A DNA stretch of 7,211 bases from Planctomycetota bacterium (lineage in GTDB: Bacteria > Planctomycetota > UBA1135 > UBA2386). Of the stretch, positions 1-5,426 are shown in pieces. The notes under the pieces are model-generated. The model saw nothing but the letters and a program-made list of their open reading frames with translations, did no database searches and had not been told where the DNA came from. The stretch covers positions 1-7,211 of the forward strand of contig JAGQRA010000189.1 of NCBI GenBank assembly GCA_020425885.1. The letters run 5' to 3'. Each line of letters begins with the position of its first letter. Within the stretch, counting starts at the first letter, position 1. The position numbers were made by a program, and so were the translations under genes.

Positions 1-26
1 GGGCGACCCGGCCGTGACGAACGCCG

Positions 27-581
27 CTATTCGGCCTGCGCCATCGCCGCCGACAGGTTGCTCTTGGCCACCGGCTTGTTGCGCGGCTTGCGTTGGCTCA
101 TCAGCTCGCGGGCCAGCGTCGCCTCGAGTTCGCCGTCGAGCCGGGTCTTCGATTCGGCAAGCTTGGCCTCGAGGTCGGCAGCCGCGGCGCCGGTCGTGCA
201 CGTCATCCGCTGCGCCTGGGCGCCGGCGTCGAAATGACGGGCCCCGGGCTGGACGGCGGCGAGTCGGATGCCATCGTGGGTCGTGACGAGAGCACCGTCG
301 GCGACCTCGAGCCAGGAGCCGCGGGCGACCACGTTGTCACGTTCGCTCCAGCGATCGCGCGAAGTCGGCTCGATCGGCCGCTCGTCGTCGAGGAGGTAGG
401 TCGGCGTCACGTCGTAGTGCTTCGACAAGGCCAACAGCATCGGCAGGGTCGGCAACGACCGGCCCTGCTCGAGATGGGACATGGTCGCCGGGCGAACACC
501 CAGGGTCTTGGCCGTGACGCCCTGGGCCTCACGCTTGACGCGGGTACGAAGGTAGAACAGCTTGAGATGCAGGCGCCGCAT
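27..581 (-). CDS. XRE-family helix-turn-helix transcriptional regulator with C-terminal coiled coil
   Basis: This 184-residue protein probably binds DNA as a dimer and regulates transcription; its targets are unknown. Residues about 9-65 form a Cro/C1-type five-helix domain. The turn and recognition helix lie around residues 21-40, with the typical core ATMSHLEQGR followed by PTLPMLLALSKHYDV and the ending YLLDD. Residues about 66-130 match nothing I recognise and look like a small beta-rich region. Residues about 134-162 are rich in Ala, Leu, Glu and Lys/Arg and look like a coiled coil; the tail is basic (QRKPRNKP). The ATG at 581 is chosen because the HTH starts right after it. The frame stays open upstream to 779, but that part lacks protein-like character. 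There is no clear Shine-Dalgarno sequence before the ATG. The gene is divergent from rsmJ. The HTH call is firm; the biological role is open. Confidence 0.85.
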   Translation of the reverse strand: MRRLHLKLFYLRTRVKREAQGVTAKTLGVRPATMSHLEQGRSLPTLPMLLALSKHYDVTPTYLLDDERPIEPTSRDRWSERDNVVARGSWLEVADGALVTTHDGIRLAAVQPGARHFDAGAQAQRMTCTTGAAAADLEAKLAESKTRLDGELEATLARELMSQRKPRNKPVAKSNLSAAMAQAE

Positions 582-591
582 GGTTGATTTG

Positions 592-612
592 GTCGAGAGG
601 AGGTGTCGAGAG
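592..612. repeat. Paired 8-bp direct repeat GTCGAGAG upstream of the regulator gene
   Basis: GTCGAGAG occurs at 592-599 and again at 605-612, a 13-bp period, starting 11 bases upstream of the XRE gene's ATG. Many XRE regulators control themselves through repeated sites at their own start, so an operator is possible. The repeat is short in GC-rich DNA and could be chance. No promoter boxes are clear around it. Confidence 0.3.
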
Positions 613-739
613 CGGTAAAGAACAGGGGGCGAGAGACCGTCGCTGGCCGGGGCCTGGCACGATCTGCGAAAGGCTAGCACGTTCCGAAGGAAGTGAGTTG
701 CTTTGCGACCGGATAGGCGTCCGGAAACGAAACTGCTGA

Positions 740-776
740 CTGGCAACCGGCCCTGGCAAGACGGGCACGGCAACCG
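740..776. repeat. Iterated CTGGCAA / GGCAACCG motif upstream of rsmJ
   Basis: CTGGCAA occurs at 740-746 and 753-759, 13 bp apart. GGCAACCG occurs at 742-749 and 769-776. Together the core GGCAA appears three times at 13-14 bp steps, 48-84 bases upstream of the rsmJ start. The even spacing could mark an operator or be low-complexity coincidence. Confidence 0.3.
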
Positions 777-823
777 CATGCTGTTCGGAGGTTGAAGAAA
801 CCGGCGAACCGAACATCACACGC

Positions 824-1567
824 ATGCAACCTACCTTCCTGACCGACGAAGTTACGGTCGCGACCGGCATCGGGTCCGCTGAAACGGAAGCGGCGCGGAG
901 GTTTGGTATCAAGGAGGCAACACGTGACGAGAGGCGCTGGCAGTTCGTCCGAGCTGCCGACGGGCTGCATCTCTGTTCACCGAACAGCGAAGGTCCCATG
1001 CGACTGGCAGTTTGCGGCGCACAGAGTCGCCTTGGCCGTCGCTTGCGGTCGACCCGAGTCTCCGATCCGCTGCCGCGCGCGCTCGGAGTCGGTCGGAAAA
1101 AAAAGAATCCAAACCTCGTCGACGCGACCGCAGGCATCTGCCGTGATGCCATGACCCTTGCCACATTGGGATGCGAGGTCGTCGCGATCGAGCGCGTCCC
1201 GGCGTTGGCCTTGTTCGCCTTCCTGGCCGTCGCGGATGCCGGCCTGCAGGATCGCGTGCGCGTCATCCTGGGTGACGCGACCGAGTGGCTCGGCGAGCAT
1301 GCGACCGGGATCGATGCCGTCTATCTCGACCCGATGTTCTCGGTAACCGGTCGAGCCCAGGTCAAGAAGGAGATGCAGGCCTGCCGTGCCCTGGCAGGCC
1401 CCGACACCGACGCGTCCTCCCTGCTCGCGGTCGCGAGGACGACCGCAACCGACCGCGTCGTCGTCAAGCGACACGCTCATCACGAGGCGCTGGCCCGGGA
1501 CGTCTCGTTCACCGTCCCCGGCGAACGGATCCGATTCGACGTCTATCTCGCAGCCGGGCAGAGCTAG
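824..1567 (+). CDS. rsmJ: 16S rRNA (guanine-1516-N2)-methyltransferase RsmJ
   Basis: RsmJ transfers a methyl group from S-adenosylmethionine to N2 of G1516 in 16S rRNA, acting on the small ribosomal subunit in the cytoplasm. The 247-residue length is close to the roughly 250 of E. coli RsmJ. Recognisable parts are the N-terminal AARRFGI region, DPLPRALGV before the Rossmann core, SAM motif I as VDATAGICRDAM (residues about 99-110), the acidic motif II loop VVAIERVPAL, the catalytic-site YLDPMF, the downstream VKKEM and AGPDTDA, and the closing VVVKR and RFDVY strands. In E. coli motif I reads DATAGLGRDA, so the second glycine is cysteine here. The ATG at 824 gives full N-terminal alignment but lacks a clear ribosome binding site. 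The gene runs divergently from the XRE gene and converges on prmA with two bases between the stop codons. Confidence 0.9.
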   Translation: MQPTFLTDEVTVATGIGSAETEAARRFGIKEATRDERRWQFVRAADGLHLCSPNSEGPMRLAVCGAQSRLGRRLRSTRVSDPLPRALGVGRKKKNPNLVDATAGICRDAMTLATLGCEVVAIERVPALALFAFLAVADAGLQDRVRVILGDATEWLGEHATGIDAVYLDPMFSVTGRAQVKKEMQACRALAGPDTDASSLLAVARTTATDRVVVKRHAHHEALARDVSFTVPGERIRFDVYLAAGQS

Positions 1568-1569
1568 AG

Positions 1570-2352
1570 TCAGCCTCTGCTGCCGGCGATTCCCACCGCA
1601 TGGAACGGCGCCCGCTCGAGGCGCAGGTCGGGCGTCGCTGGCAGGCGTGCACGGATGGCCCCCACCTCGTCCGCGCGCATGCCGCTCAGGACCAACGGGC
1701 CGCGACCGTTCCAGAGAGCGAGGATTGCCGGCAAGCTGGCTCCCAGTTCGACGGCCGTCATGTTGGCCACGACCGCATCGGCCGGCGCCAACTGGTCGGC
1801 ACCGCCGAGGTGGATCCTTGCCCCCGGCAACAGCGCACCGGCCGCAGCCACCGCGGCCGGGTCGATATCGCAGGCCGAGACCGCCGGGCACCCACGCACC
1901 GCGGCGTAGTGCGCGAGAATGCCCGACCCCGTGCCGACATCGCAGAGGCTCGCCGGCGCGTTCCACAGTGCGTGCAGGCACAGCAACGCGGCCTGCGTAC
2001 TCGCGTGCTCCCCGCTGCCGAAGGCGGCGCCGCGCGGAACGACCAGGTCGATACCCTCGAACCCAGGCGGACGCTCGACCCATGGCGGCCGCACGATCAG
2101 GTCCTCGGCGACCGCGACCACGCGATCGTCCTCGAGCCCGGTGAGGTTGCACGCTGCCGCATCGATCACGGTCTCGCTGACCAGAACGTCGGTGAACGGC
2201 AGCCGCGGTAGCTCGGCCGCGACGAACACGGTCACCCGCTCGTCGTCGGCCTCGATCACACCGCGCACGTCGGCGTGGACGTGCAGCCAATCGAGGGCCG
2301 CGGCGGCGCCGGGGCCCGACAGGACGAAGGCGCGCAGCGCGGGCTCGGTCAC
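1570..2352 (-). CDS. prmA: Ribosomal protein L11 methyltransferase (PrmA) family protein
   Basis: PrmA trimethylates ribosomal protein L11 using S-adenosylmethionine. The 260-residue protein has the family's characteristic FGSGEHAST segment at 111-119 (usually FGTGTHPTT), SAM motif I DVGTGSG at 138-144, the acidic ribose-binding CDIDPAAV at 161-168, and VANMTAVEL at 195-203, where canonical PrmA has VANILA. LVLSGM at 220-225 matches the late-strand LILSGI. E. coli PrmA has 293 residues; here the N-terminal L11-recognition region (residues 1 to about 95) is short and weakly conserved, so a changed substrate cannot be excluded. The GTG at 2352 was chosen because it lies one base after the coaC stop; the frame extends to 2430, but only by overlapping coaC. 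It is the last gene of the minus-strand block. Methyltransferase is firm, L11 specificity probable. Confidence 0.82.
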   Translation of the reverse strand: MTEPALRAFVLSGPGAAAALDWLHVHADVRGVIEADDERVTVFVAAELPRLPFTDVLVSETVIDAAACNLTGLEDDRVVAVAEDLIVRPPWVERPPGFEGIDLVVPRGAAFGSGEHASTQAALLCLHALWNAPASLCDVGTGSGILAHYAAVRGCPAVSACDIDPAAVAAAGALLPGARIHLGGADQLAPADAVVANMTAVELGASLPAILALWNGRGPLVLSGMRADEVGAIRARLPATPDLRLERAPFHAVGIAGSRG

Positions 2353-2353
2353 G

Positions 2354-2896
2354 TCACGACTTCTCGCCGGCGAGTTGCAGCGCGGCGGCCTGAATCGCGT
2401 CGGGCTCGACCATGCGCCCGATGGCGTCATAACCCTCGGCCAGATGCCCGGTGACCGGCCCGAGCAGATGCACGCCGCGACGCCGCAGCTTCGCGACGTT
2501 GTCCTGCACGGCCGTGGCGGTCCACATCGCGTCGTTCATCGCCGGGCATACCAGCAAGGGACAGCGGCAGGTCAGCGCCAGCAGCGACACCGGATCGGCC
2601 GCGGTGCCGGCGGCGAGCCGCGCCAGCAGGTCGGCGGTCGCGGGCGCGATCACGAAGACCTCGGCCCGGCGCGCGGCCTCGATGTGCGGCACCCCGCCAT
2701 CGGGATCGATCTGGGTCGAGGCCAGGATCACGGGGCGTCCGCTGAGACCGGCGAACGTCGCCGCGCCGACGAACTTCACCGCATCGGCAGTCATCGCGAC
2801 GCGGACGCCGTGGCCGGCCTGGACCAGGCTGCTGGCCAGGGCCGCGACCTTGTAGGCCGCGATCCCGGCACCGACGCCGAGCAGGACCTCGGTCAT
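2354..2896 (-). CDS. coaC: Phosphopantothenoylcysteine decarboxylase, stand-alone CoaC flavoprotein
   Basis: CoaC decarboxylates 4'-phosphopantothenoylcysteine to 4'-phosphopantetheine with an FMN cofactor, the middle step of coenzyme A synthesis. The protein is 180 residues, the length of the CoaC domain alone; most bacteria fuse it to CoaB (about 400 residues in all). Visible features are the N-terminal GVGAGIAAYK, the putative catalytic histidine H71 in VPHIEAA, the FMN-binding APATADLLARLAAG at 84-97, and PAMNDAMW at 118-125 with the conserved Asn121. The substrate flap, ACGD-like with a conserved Cys in E. coli Dfp, reads LAEGYDAIGRM at 152-162, with Glu154 at the Cys position. The ATG at 2896 overlaps the gmk stop as ATGA and has AAGGAG 11 bases upstream (2908-2913). 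A different HFCD-family flavoprotein is the main alternative. Confidence 0.85.
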   Translation of the reverse strand: MTEVLLGVGAGIAAYKVAALASSLVQAGHGVRVAMTADAVKFVGAATFAGLSGRPVILASTQIDPDGGVPHIEAARRAEVFVIAPATADLLARLAAGTAADPVSLLALTCRCPLLVCPAMNDAMWTATAVQDNVAKLRRRGVHLLGPVTGHLAEGYDAIGRMVEPDAIQAAALQLAGEKS

Positions 2897-3468
2897 GAGC
2901 GGATCAGCTCCTTGCAACGCGCGATCGTCGCCTCGAGATCGATGTTGGTGACGATCTCGTCGTAGAGCGGACGGCCGCCGAACTCCTCGCGCGCGGCCCG
3001 GACCTCGTCCTCGGCGATGCGGACGCGTTCCTCGATCTCGGCCATCGCGTTGCTGCCGCGCGCGATCAGGCGACGGCGCAGCTCGTCGATGCTCGGCGGC
3101 GCGATGAAGAGGTAGAGGCCGGCGGCGCCGCACTCGCGCAGCTGCCTGGTGCCGGCGACCTCGATCTCGAGCAGGTACGACCGGCCGCGGGCCAGCGCCG
3201 CGTCCATCGGCCAGCGCGGAGTGCCGTAGAGGTTGCCGTTGTAGCTCGCCCACTCGAAGAACTCGCCGGCCTGCACGCGGCGTTCGAACTCGGCGCGCTC
3301 GAGGAACCAGTAGTCGACGCCGTCCTGCTCGCCCTCGCGGCGCGGCCGGGTCGTGGCCGAGATCGAGAACTCGACCTCGGGCAGCTGCTTGAGCGCACGA
3401 CACACCGAGGTCTTGCCCGCACCTGAGGGACCGGAGATGACGACCAGCCTTCCTGCAGCGGGGCTCAT
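2893..3468 (-). CDS. gmk: Guanylate kinase
   Basis: Gmk phosphorylates GMP to GDP with ATP in the cytoplasm, feeding GTP, dGTP and (p)ppGpp pools. The 191-residue length is usual for the family. The P-loop GPSGAGKT lies at 13-20, the GMP-binding SATTRPRREGE at 37-47, DYWFL at 52-56 and SYNGNLYGT at 75-83. The strand that usually reads DIDVQG is EIEVAG at 100-105. The lid arginines fall in RRRLIARG at about 131-138, and the C-terminal YDEIVTNIDLE is typical. The ATG at 3468 overlaps the yicC stop by four bases (ATGA), and the gmk stop overlaps the coaC start in the same way, so translation of the three genes is probably coupled. In many genomes rpoZ follows gmk; here there is no room for it. 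Confidence 0.97.
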   Translation of the reverse strand: MSPAAGRLVVISGPSGAGKTSVCRALKQLPEVEFSISATTRPRREGEQDGVDYWFLERAEFERRVQAGEFFEWASYNGNLYGTPRWPMDAALARGRSYLLEIEVAGTRQLRECGAAGLYLFIAPPSIDELRRRLIARGSNAMAEIEERVRIAEDEVRAAREEFGGRPLYDEIVTNIDLEATIARCKELIRS

Positions 3469-4334
3469 TCCAGGTTTGCCACCTGCTCCTTGAGCCGATC
3501 GATGTGCGACTTCATGGCCACGACGGTATGCGACAGCTCGGTGTCGGGCGACTTCGAGCCGAGCGTGTTGGTCTCGCGCAGCAACTCCTGCAGCAGGAAC
3601 TCGAGACGCCGGCCGACCTCGCCTTCGCCGCGCAGCAGATCACGACACTCGGCGGTGTGGGCCCGCAGCCGCTGCAGCTCCTCGGCGACGTCGATGCGAT
3701 CGGCGTGGATCGCGACCTCGCGCACGAGGTCGGCGGCCGGCACCGGGCCGGGGACATGCTGCTGGACGAACTCGGCGACCCGTTGCAGCAGGCGTTCGCG
3801 GTAGTGATCGGCAATGAGCGGCGCCCGCGCCCCGGCCCGTTCGAGATCGCGCTCGAAGTCGTCGAGATGGCCACTCAGGGCGGCGACGGTCGCCTCGCCG
3901 CTCGCGATGCGGTGGCGCTCGAGATCGTCGAGGGCCGCGCCGAGCAGCGCGGCGAACGCCGGCGGCAATGGCCGCGACACGACCGCATCCTGGCGCGAGC
4001 AGGCGTTGGCCCAGGAGACGACTTCGGCCAGGGTCGGCGGTTGCAGCCCGAGATCGGCCGCCAGCGCCTTCAGCTCAACCGCCGCGGCACGAACCACCTC
4101 GGGGTCGCAAGGCGACGCCGGCGCGACCTGGCGTTCGACGATCACCGTCACCGTGCCGCGCCGCAGCCGGCGACGGACCTCGGCCTCGATGCCGGCCTCG
4201 AAGCCGGCGCAGGCGCTGGAAAGGCGGTGCTTCTGCGCCAGCGAACGGCCGTTCACGGTGCGGACCTCGATGCGCAGATCGCCGACCTCGGTCGAACCGG
4301 CCGCCAGGCCGACTCCGGTCATGCTGGCTGGCAT
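3465..4334 (-). CDS. yicC: YicC/YloC family endoribonuclease
   Basis: YicC-family proteins are endoribonucleases; E. coli YicC has been linked to turnover of the small RNA RyhB and to stationary-phase fitness. The 289-residue protein matches the family along its length (E. coli about 287). The N-terminal YicC domain starts with the hallmark SMTG at 4-7 followed by IEVRTVNGR, and RRRLRRGTV lies near residue 60. The C-terminal DUF1732 domain covers about 205-289 and has the signature DVAEELQRLRAH, then GRRLEFLLQELLRETNTLGSKS, ending LKEQVANLE. The ATG at 4334 is supported by a GGAGGG Shine-Dalgarno six bases upstream and by the MxxSMTG start usual in the family. It is followed by gmk with a 4-nt overlap, a pairing also seen in Firmicutes and Proteobacteria. 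Confidence 0.96.
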   Translation of the reverse strand: MPASMTGVGLAAGSTEVGDLRIEVRTVNGRSLAQKHRLSSACAGFEAGIEAEVRRRLRRGTVTVIVERQVAPASPCDPEVVRAAAVELKALAADLGLQPPTLAEVVSWANACSRQDAVVSRPLPPAFAALLGAALDDLERHRIASGEATVAALSGHLDDFERDLERAGARAPLIADHYRERLLQRVAEFVQQHVPGPVPAADLVREVAIHADRIDVAEELQRLRAHTAECRDLLRGEGEVGRRLEFLLQELLRETNTLGSKSPDTELSHTVVAMKSHIDRLKEQVANLE

Positions 4335-4340
4335 CGTGAT

Positions 4341-4346
4341 CCCTCC
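4341..4346 (-). promoter_or_regulatory. Shine-Dalgarno site of yicC
   Basis: On the minus strand GGAGGG lies six bases upstream of the yicC ATG. It is the strongest ribosome binding site in the window and fixes the start at 4334 rather than at the internal Met four codons later. It sits in the 48-nt secG-yicC gap. Confidence 0.75.
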
Positions 4347-4382
4347 GGACCGCGGCGCACCACCCGCAGCGACGCCGAGGTT

Positions 4383-4613
4383 CTAGGCATTCCAGGTCGA
4401 GCTGATCAGGATCGCCGAGCCGCAGAAGATCGCCGCCACCAGGAACGTGAAGCGACTGATGCCGCCGGTCTTGACGCCGAAGGTCTCGGCGCCGGTACCG
4501 CCGAAGGCCTCGGCGAGGCCGCCACCCTTCGATTCCTGCAGCAGGACGACGACCGTCAACAGGATCGCGGAGACGAAGAACAGGACCCAGCCGAGATAGA
4601 AGAAGATAGTCAT
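4383..4613 (-). CDS. secG: Preprotein translocase subunit SecG
   Basis: SecG is the small auxiliary subunit of the SecYEG channel in the cytoplasmic membrane, where it helps SecA-driven protein export. The 76-residue protein has two hydrophobic helices, about 4-26 and 54-73. They are joined by the family's conserved cytoplasmic loop with the LLQESKGGGLAEAFGG motif (25-39) and a second glycine-rich stretch ending FGVKTGG. It lacks the long polar C-terminal tail found in E. coli SecG (110 residues), so it is close to the minimal form. The ATG at 4613 starts directly before the first helix; no strong ribosome binding site is visible. It lies 45 nt after tpiA, a very common partnership, and 48 nt before yicC. 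Confidence 0.95.
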   Translation of the reverse strand: MTIFFYLGWVLFFVSAILLTVVVLLQESKGGGLAEAFGGTGAETFGVKTGGISRFTFLVAAIFCGSAILISSTWNA

Positions 4614-4638
4614 GATGATTCGTTGGCAGCCGCCGGGA

Positions 4639-4656
4639 CGCGCGAACTGTCGCGCG
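4639..4656 (-). promoter_or_regulatory. Perfect GC stem-loop in the tpiA-secG gap
   Basis: CGCGCGA (4639-4645) and TCGCGCG (4650-4656) form a 7-bp stem with the 4-base loop ACTG, three bases after the tpiA stop codon on the minus strand. No T-run follows on that strand, so it is not a classical rho-independent terminator. It may protect the tpiA 3' end, mark a processing point or lower read-through into secG. Confidence 0.5.
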
Positions 4657-4658
4657 AC

Positions 4659-5426
4659 TCAGCGGTCGTATTCGATGATCGGGAGGAACGACTCCGCCTG
4701 TAGGCTCGCGCCGCCGACGAGCAAGCCGTCGACATCGTCGATCGCCATCAGCTCCCGGGCGTTGTCGGGCTTGACGCTGCCGCCGTAGAGCACGCGGATG
4801 TGACTCGAGGCCTCGTCGCCGACCCGCTGCGCCATCCACTTGCGGATCATGCGGTGGGTCTGGTCGACCTGCTCGACCGTCGCGGTCTCGCCGGTGCCGA
4901 TGGCCCACACTGGCTCGTAGGCGATCGTCAGGCGATGGGCATCGGCGGCCTTGATCTGTTCGAAGCCGCTCTCGAGCTGCTTCTTCAGCACGCGGTCGGT
5001 ACGGTTGCCGTTGCGTTCGTCGAAGGTCTCGCCGATGCAGTAGATCGGCAGCAAGTCGACGTCGAGGGCGGCGCGGACCTTGCGCCCCATCCACTCGTTG
5101 GCCTCGTGGAACAGGTGGCGGCGTTCGCTGTGGCCGACCAGCACCCGGTCGGCGCCGACCTCGCGCAGCATGCGCGGCGCCAGCTCGCCGGTGAAGGCGC
5201 CATCGGCCTCGTACCAGATGTTCTGGCCGCCGATCCCGAGCGGCGACCCCTGGGCCACGGCGGCCACATCGGCCAGGTAGATCGCCGGCGCGAAGAACGC
5301 GACCTCACGATCGCCGCCGTCGCCGATGCGACCCTTGATGGTCTTGATCAGGTCGAGCGAGCGGGCCCGATCCAGGTTCATCTTCCAATTGCCGGCGATG
5401 TAGGGCTTGCGAGTTCGATTCGTCAC
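4659..5426 (-). CDS. tpiA: Triosephosphate isomerase
   Basis: TpiA interconverts dihydroxyacetone phosphate and glyceraldehyde 3-phosphate in glycolysis and gluconeogenesis; it is a cytoplasmic dimeric TIM barrel. All key parts are present in 255 residues. These are Asn13 and Lys15 in GNWKMN, the electrophilic His99 in VGHSERR, CIGE at 130-133, the catalytic base Glu171 in [11 protein letters not shown] with its mobile loop 6, YGGSV at 214-218 and the phosphate-binding GLLVGGAS at 234-241. The start is the GTG at 5426, which overlaps the stop of the upstream DAHP synthase as GTGA; a GAGG stretch lies about ten bases before it. Length and motifs are normal and I see nothing damaged. Confidence 0.98.
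   Translation of the reverse strand: MTNRTRKPYIAGNWKMNLDRARSLDLIKTIKGRIGDGGDREVAFFAPAIYLADVAAVAQGSPLGIGGQNIWYEADGAFTGELAPRMLREVGADRVLVGHSERRHLFHEANEWMGRKVRAALDVDLLPIYCIGETFDERNGNRTDRVLKKQLESGFEQIKAADAHRLTIAYEPVWAIGTGETATVEQVDQTHRMIRKWMAQRVGDEASSHIRVLYGGSVKPDNARELMAIDDVDGLLVGGASLQAESFLPIIEYDR

Larger units (their letters stand above)
582..823. other. Divergent intergenic region between XRE regulator and rsmJ
   Basis: These 242 bases separate two divergent genes, so both promoters should lie here. I could not find a convincing -35/-10 pair on either strand. The region is visibly richer in A and T than the flanking genes in places (for example 613-623 and 690-740). It holds two sets of short direct repeats: GTCGAGAG near the regulator, and GGCAA-containing repeats nearer rsmJ. 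No RNA gene or rho-independent terminator is visible. Confidence 0.5.

Noticed and set aside
582..779. A 66-codon N-terminal extension of the XRE regulator.
   Set aside because: It resembles no domain, lies in an AT-richer divergent intergenic stretch, and the HTH fold begins properly at the ATG at 581.
911..1154. A strong AAGGAGG followed six bases later by GTG at 924, opening another frame, with residues such as CDWQFAAHR suggesting a frameshifted RsmJ N-terminus.
   Set aside because: The 824 frame aligns with RsmJ from the start through DGLHLCSP and DPLPRALGV without a break. The alternative frame ends at 1154 and fits RsmJ spacing poorly, so the AAGGAGG is probably coding sequence.
977..2290. 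A long minus-strand open frame of 437 codons.
   Set aside because: Its Arg-, Gly- and Ala-rich translation with no domain is typical of a shadow frame in GC-rich DNA, and it overlaps both rsmJ and prmA.
2353..2430. A longer prmA starting inside coaC.
   Set aside because: The extra residues are low-complexity Pro/Arg/Ser from the coaC antiphase frame, and the GTG at 2352 sits directly after the coaC stop as expected in a packed operon.
3504..4703. A 399-codon plus-strand open frame opposite yicC and secG.
   Set aside because: It is the antisense shadow of confidently identified genes and has no recognisable domain. The same applies to 1919-2965 and 4800-5759.
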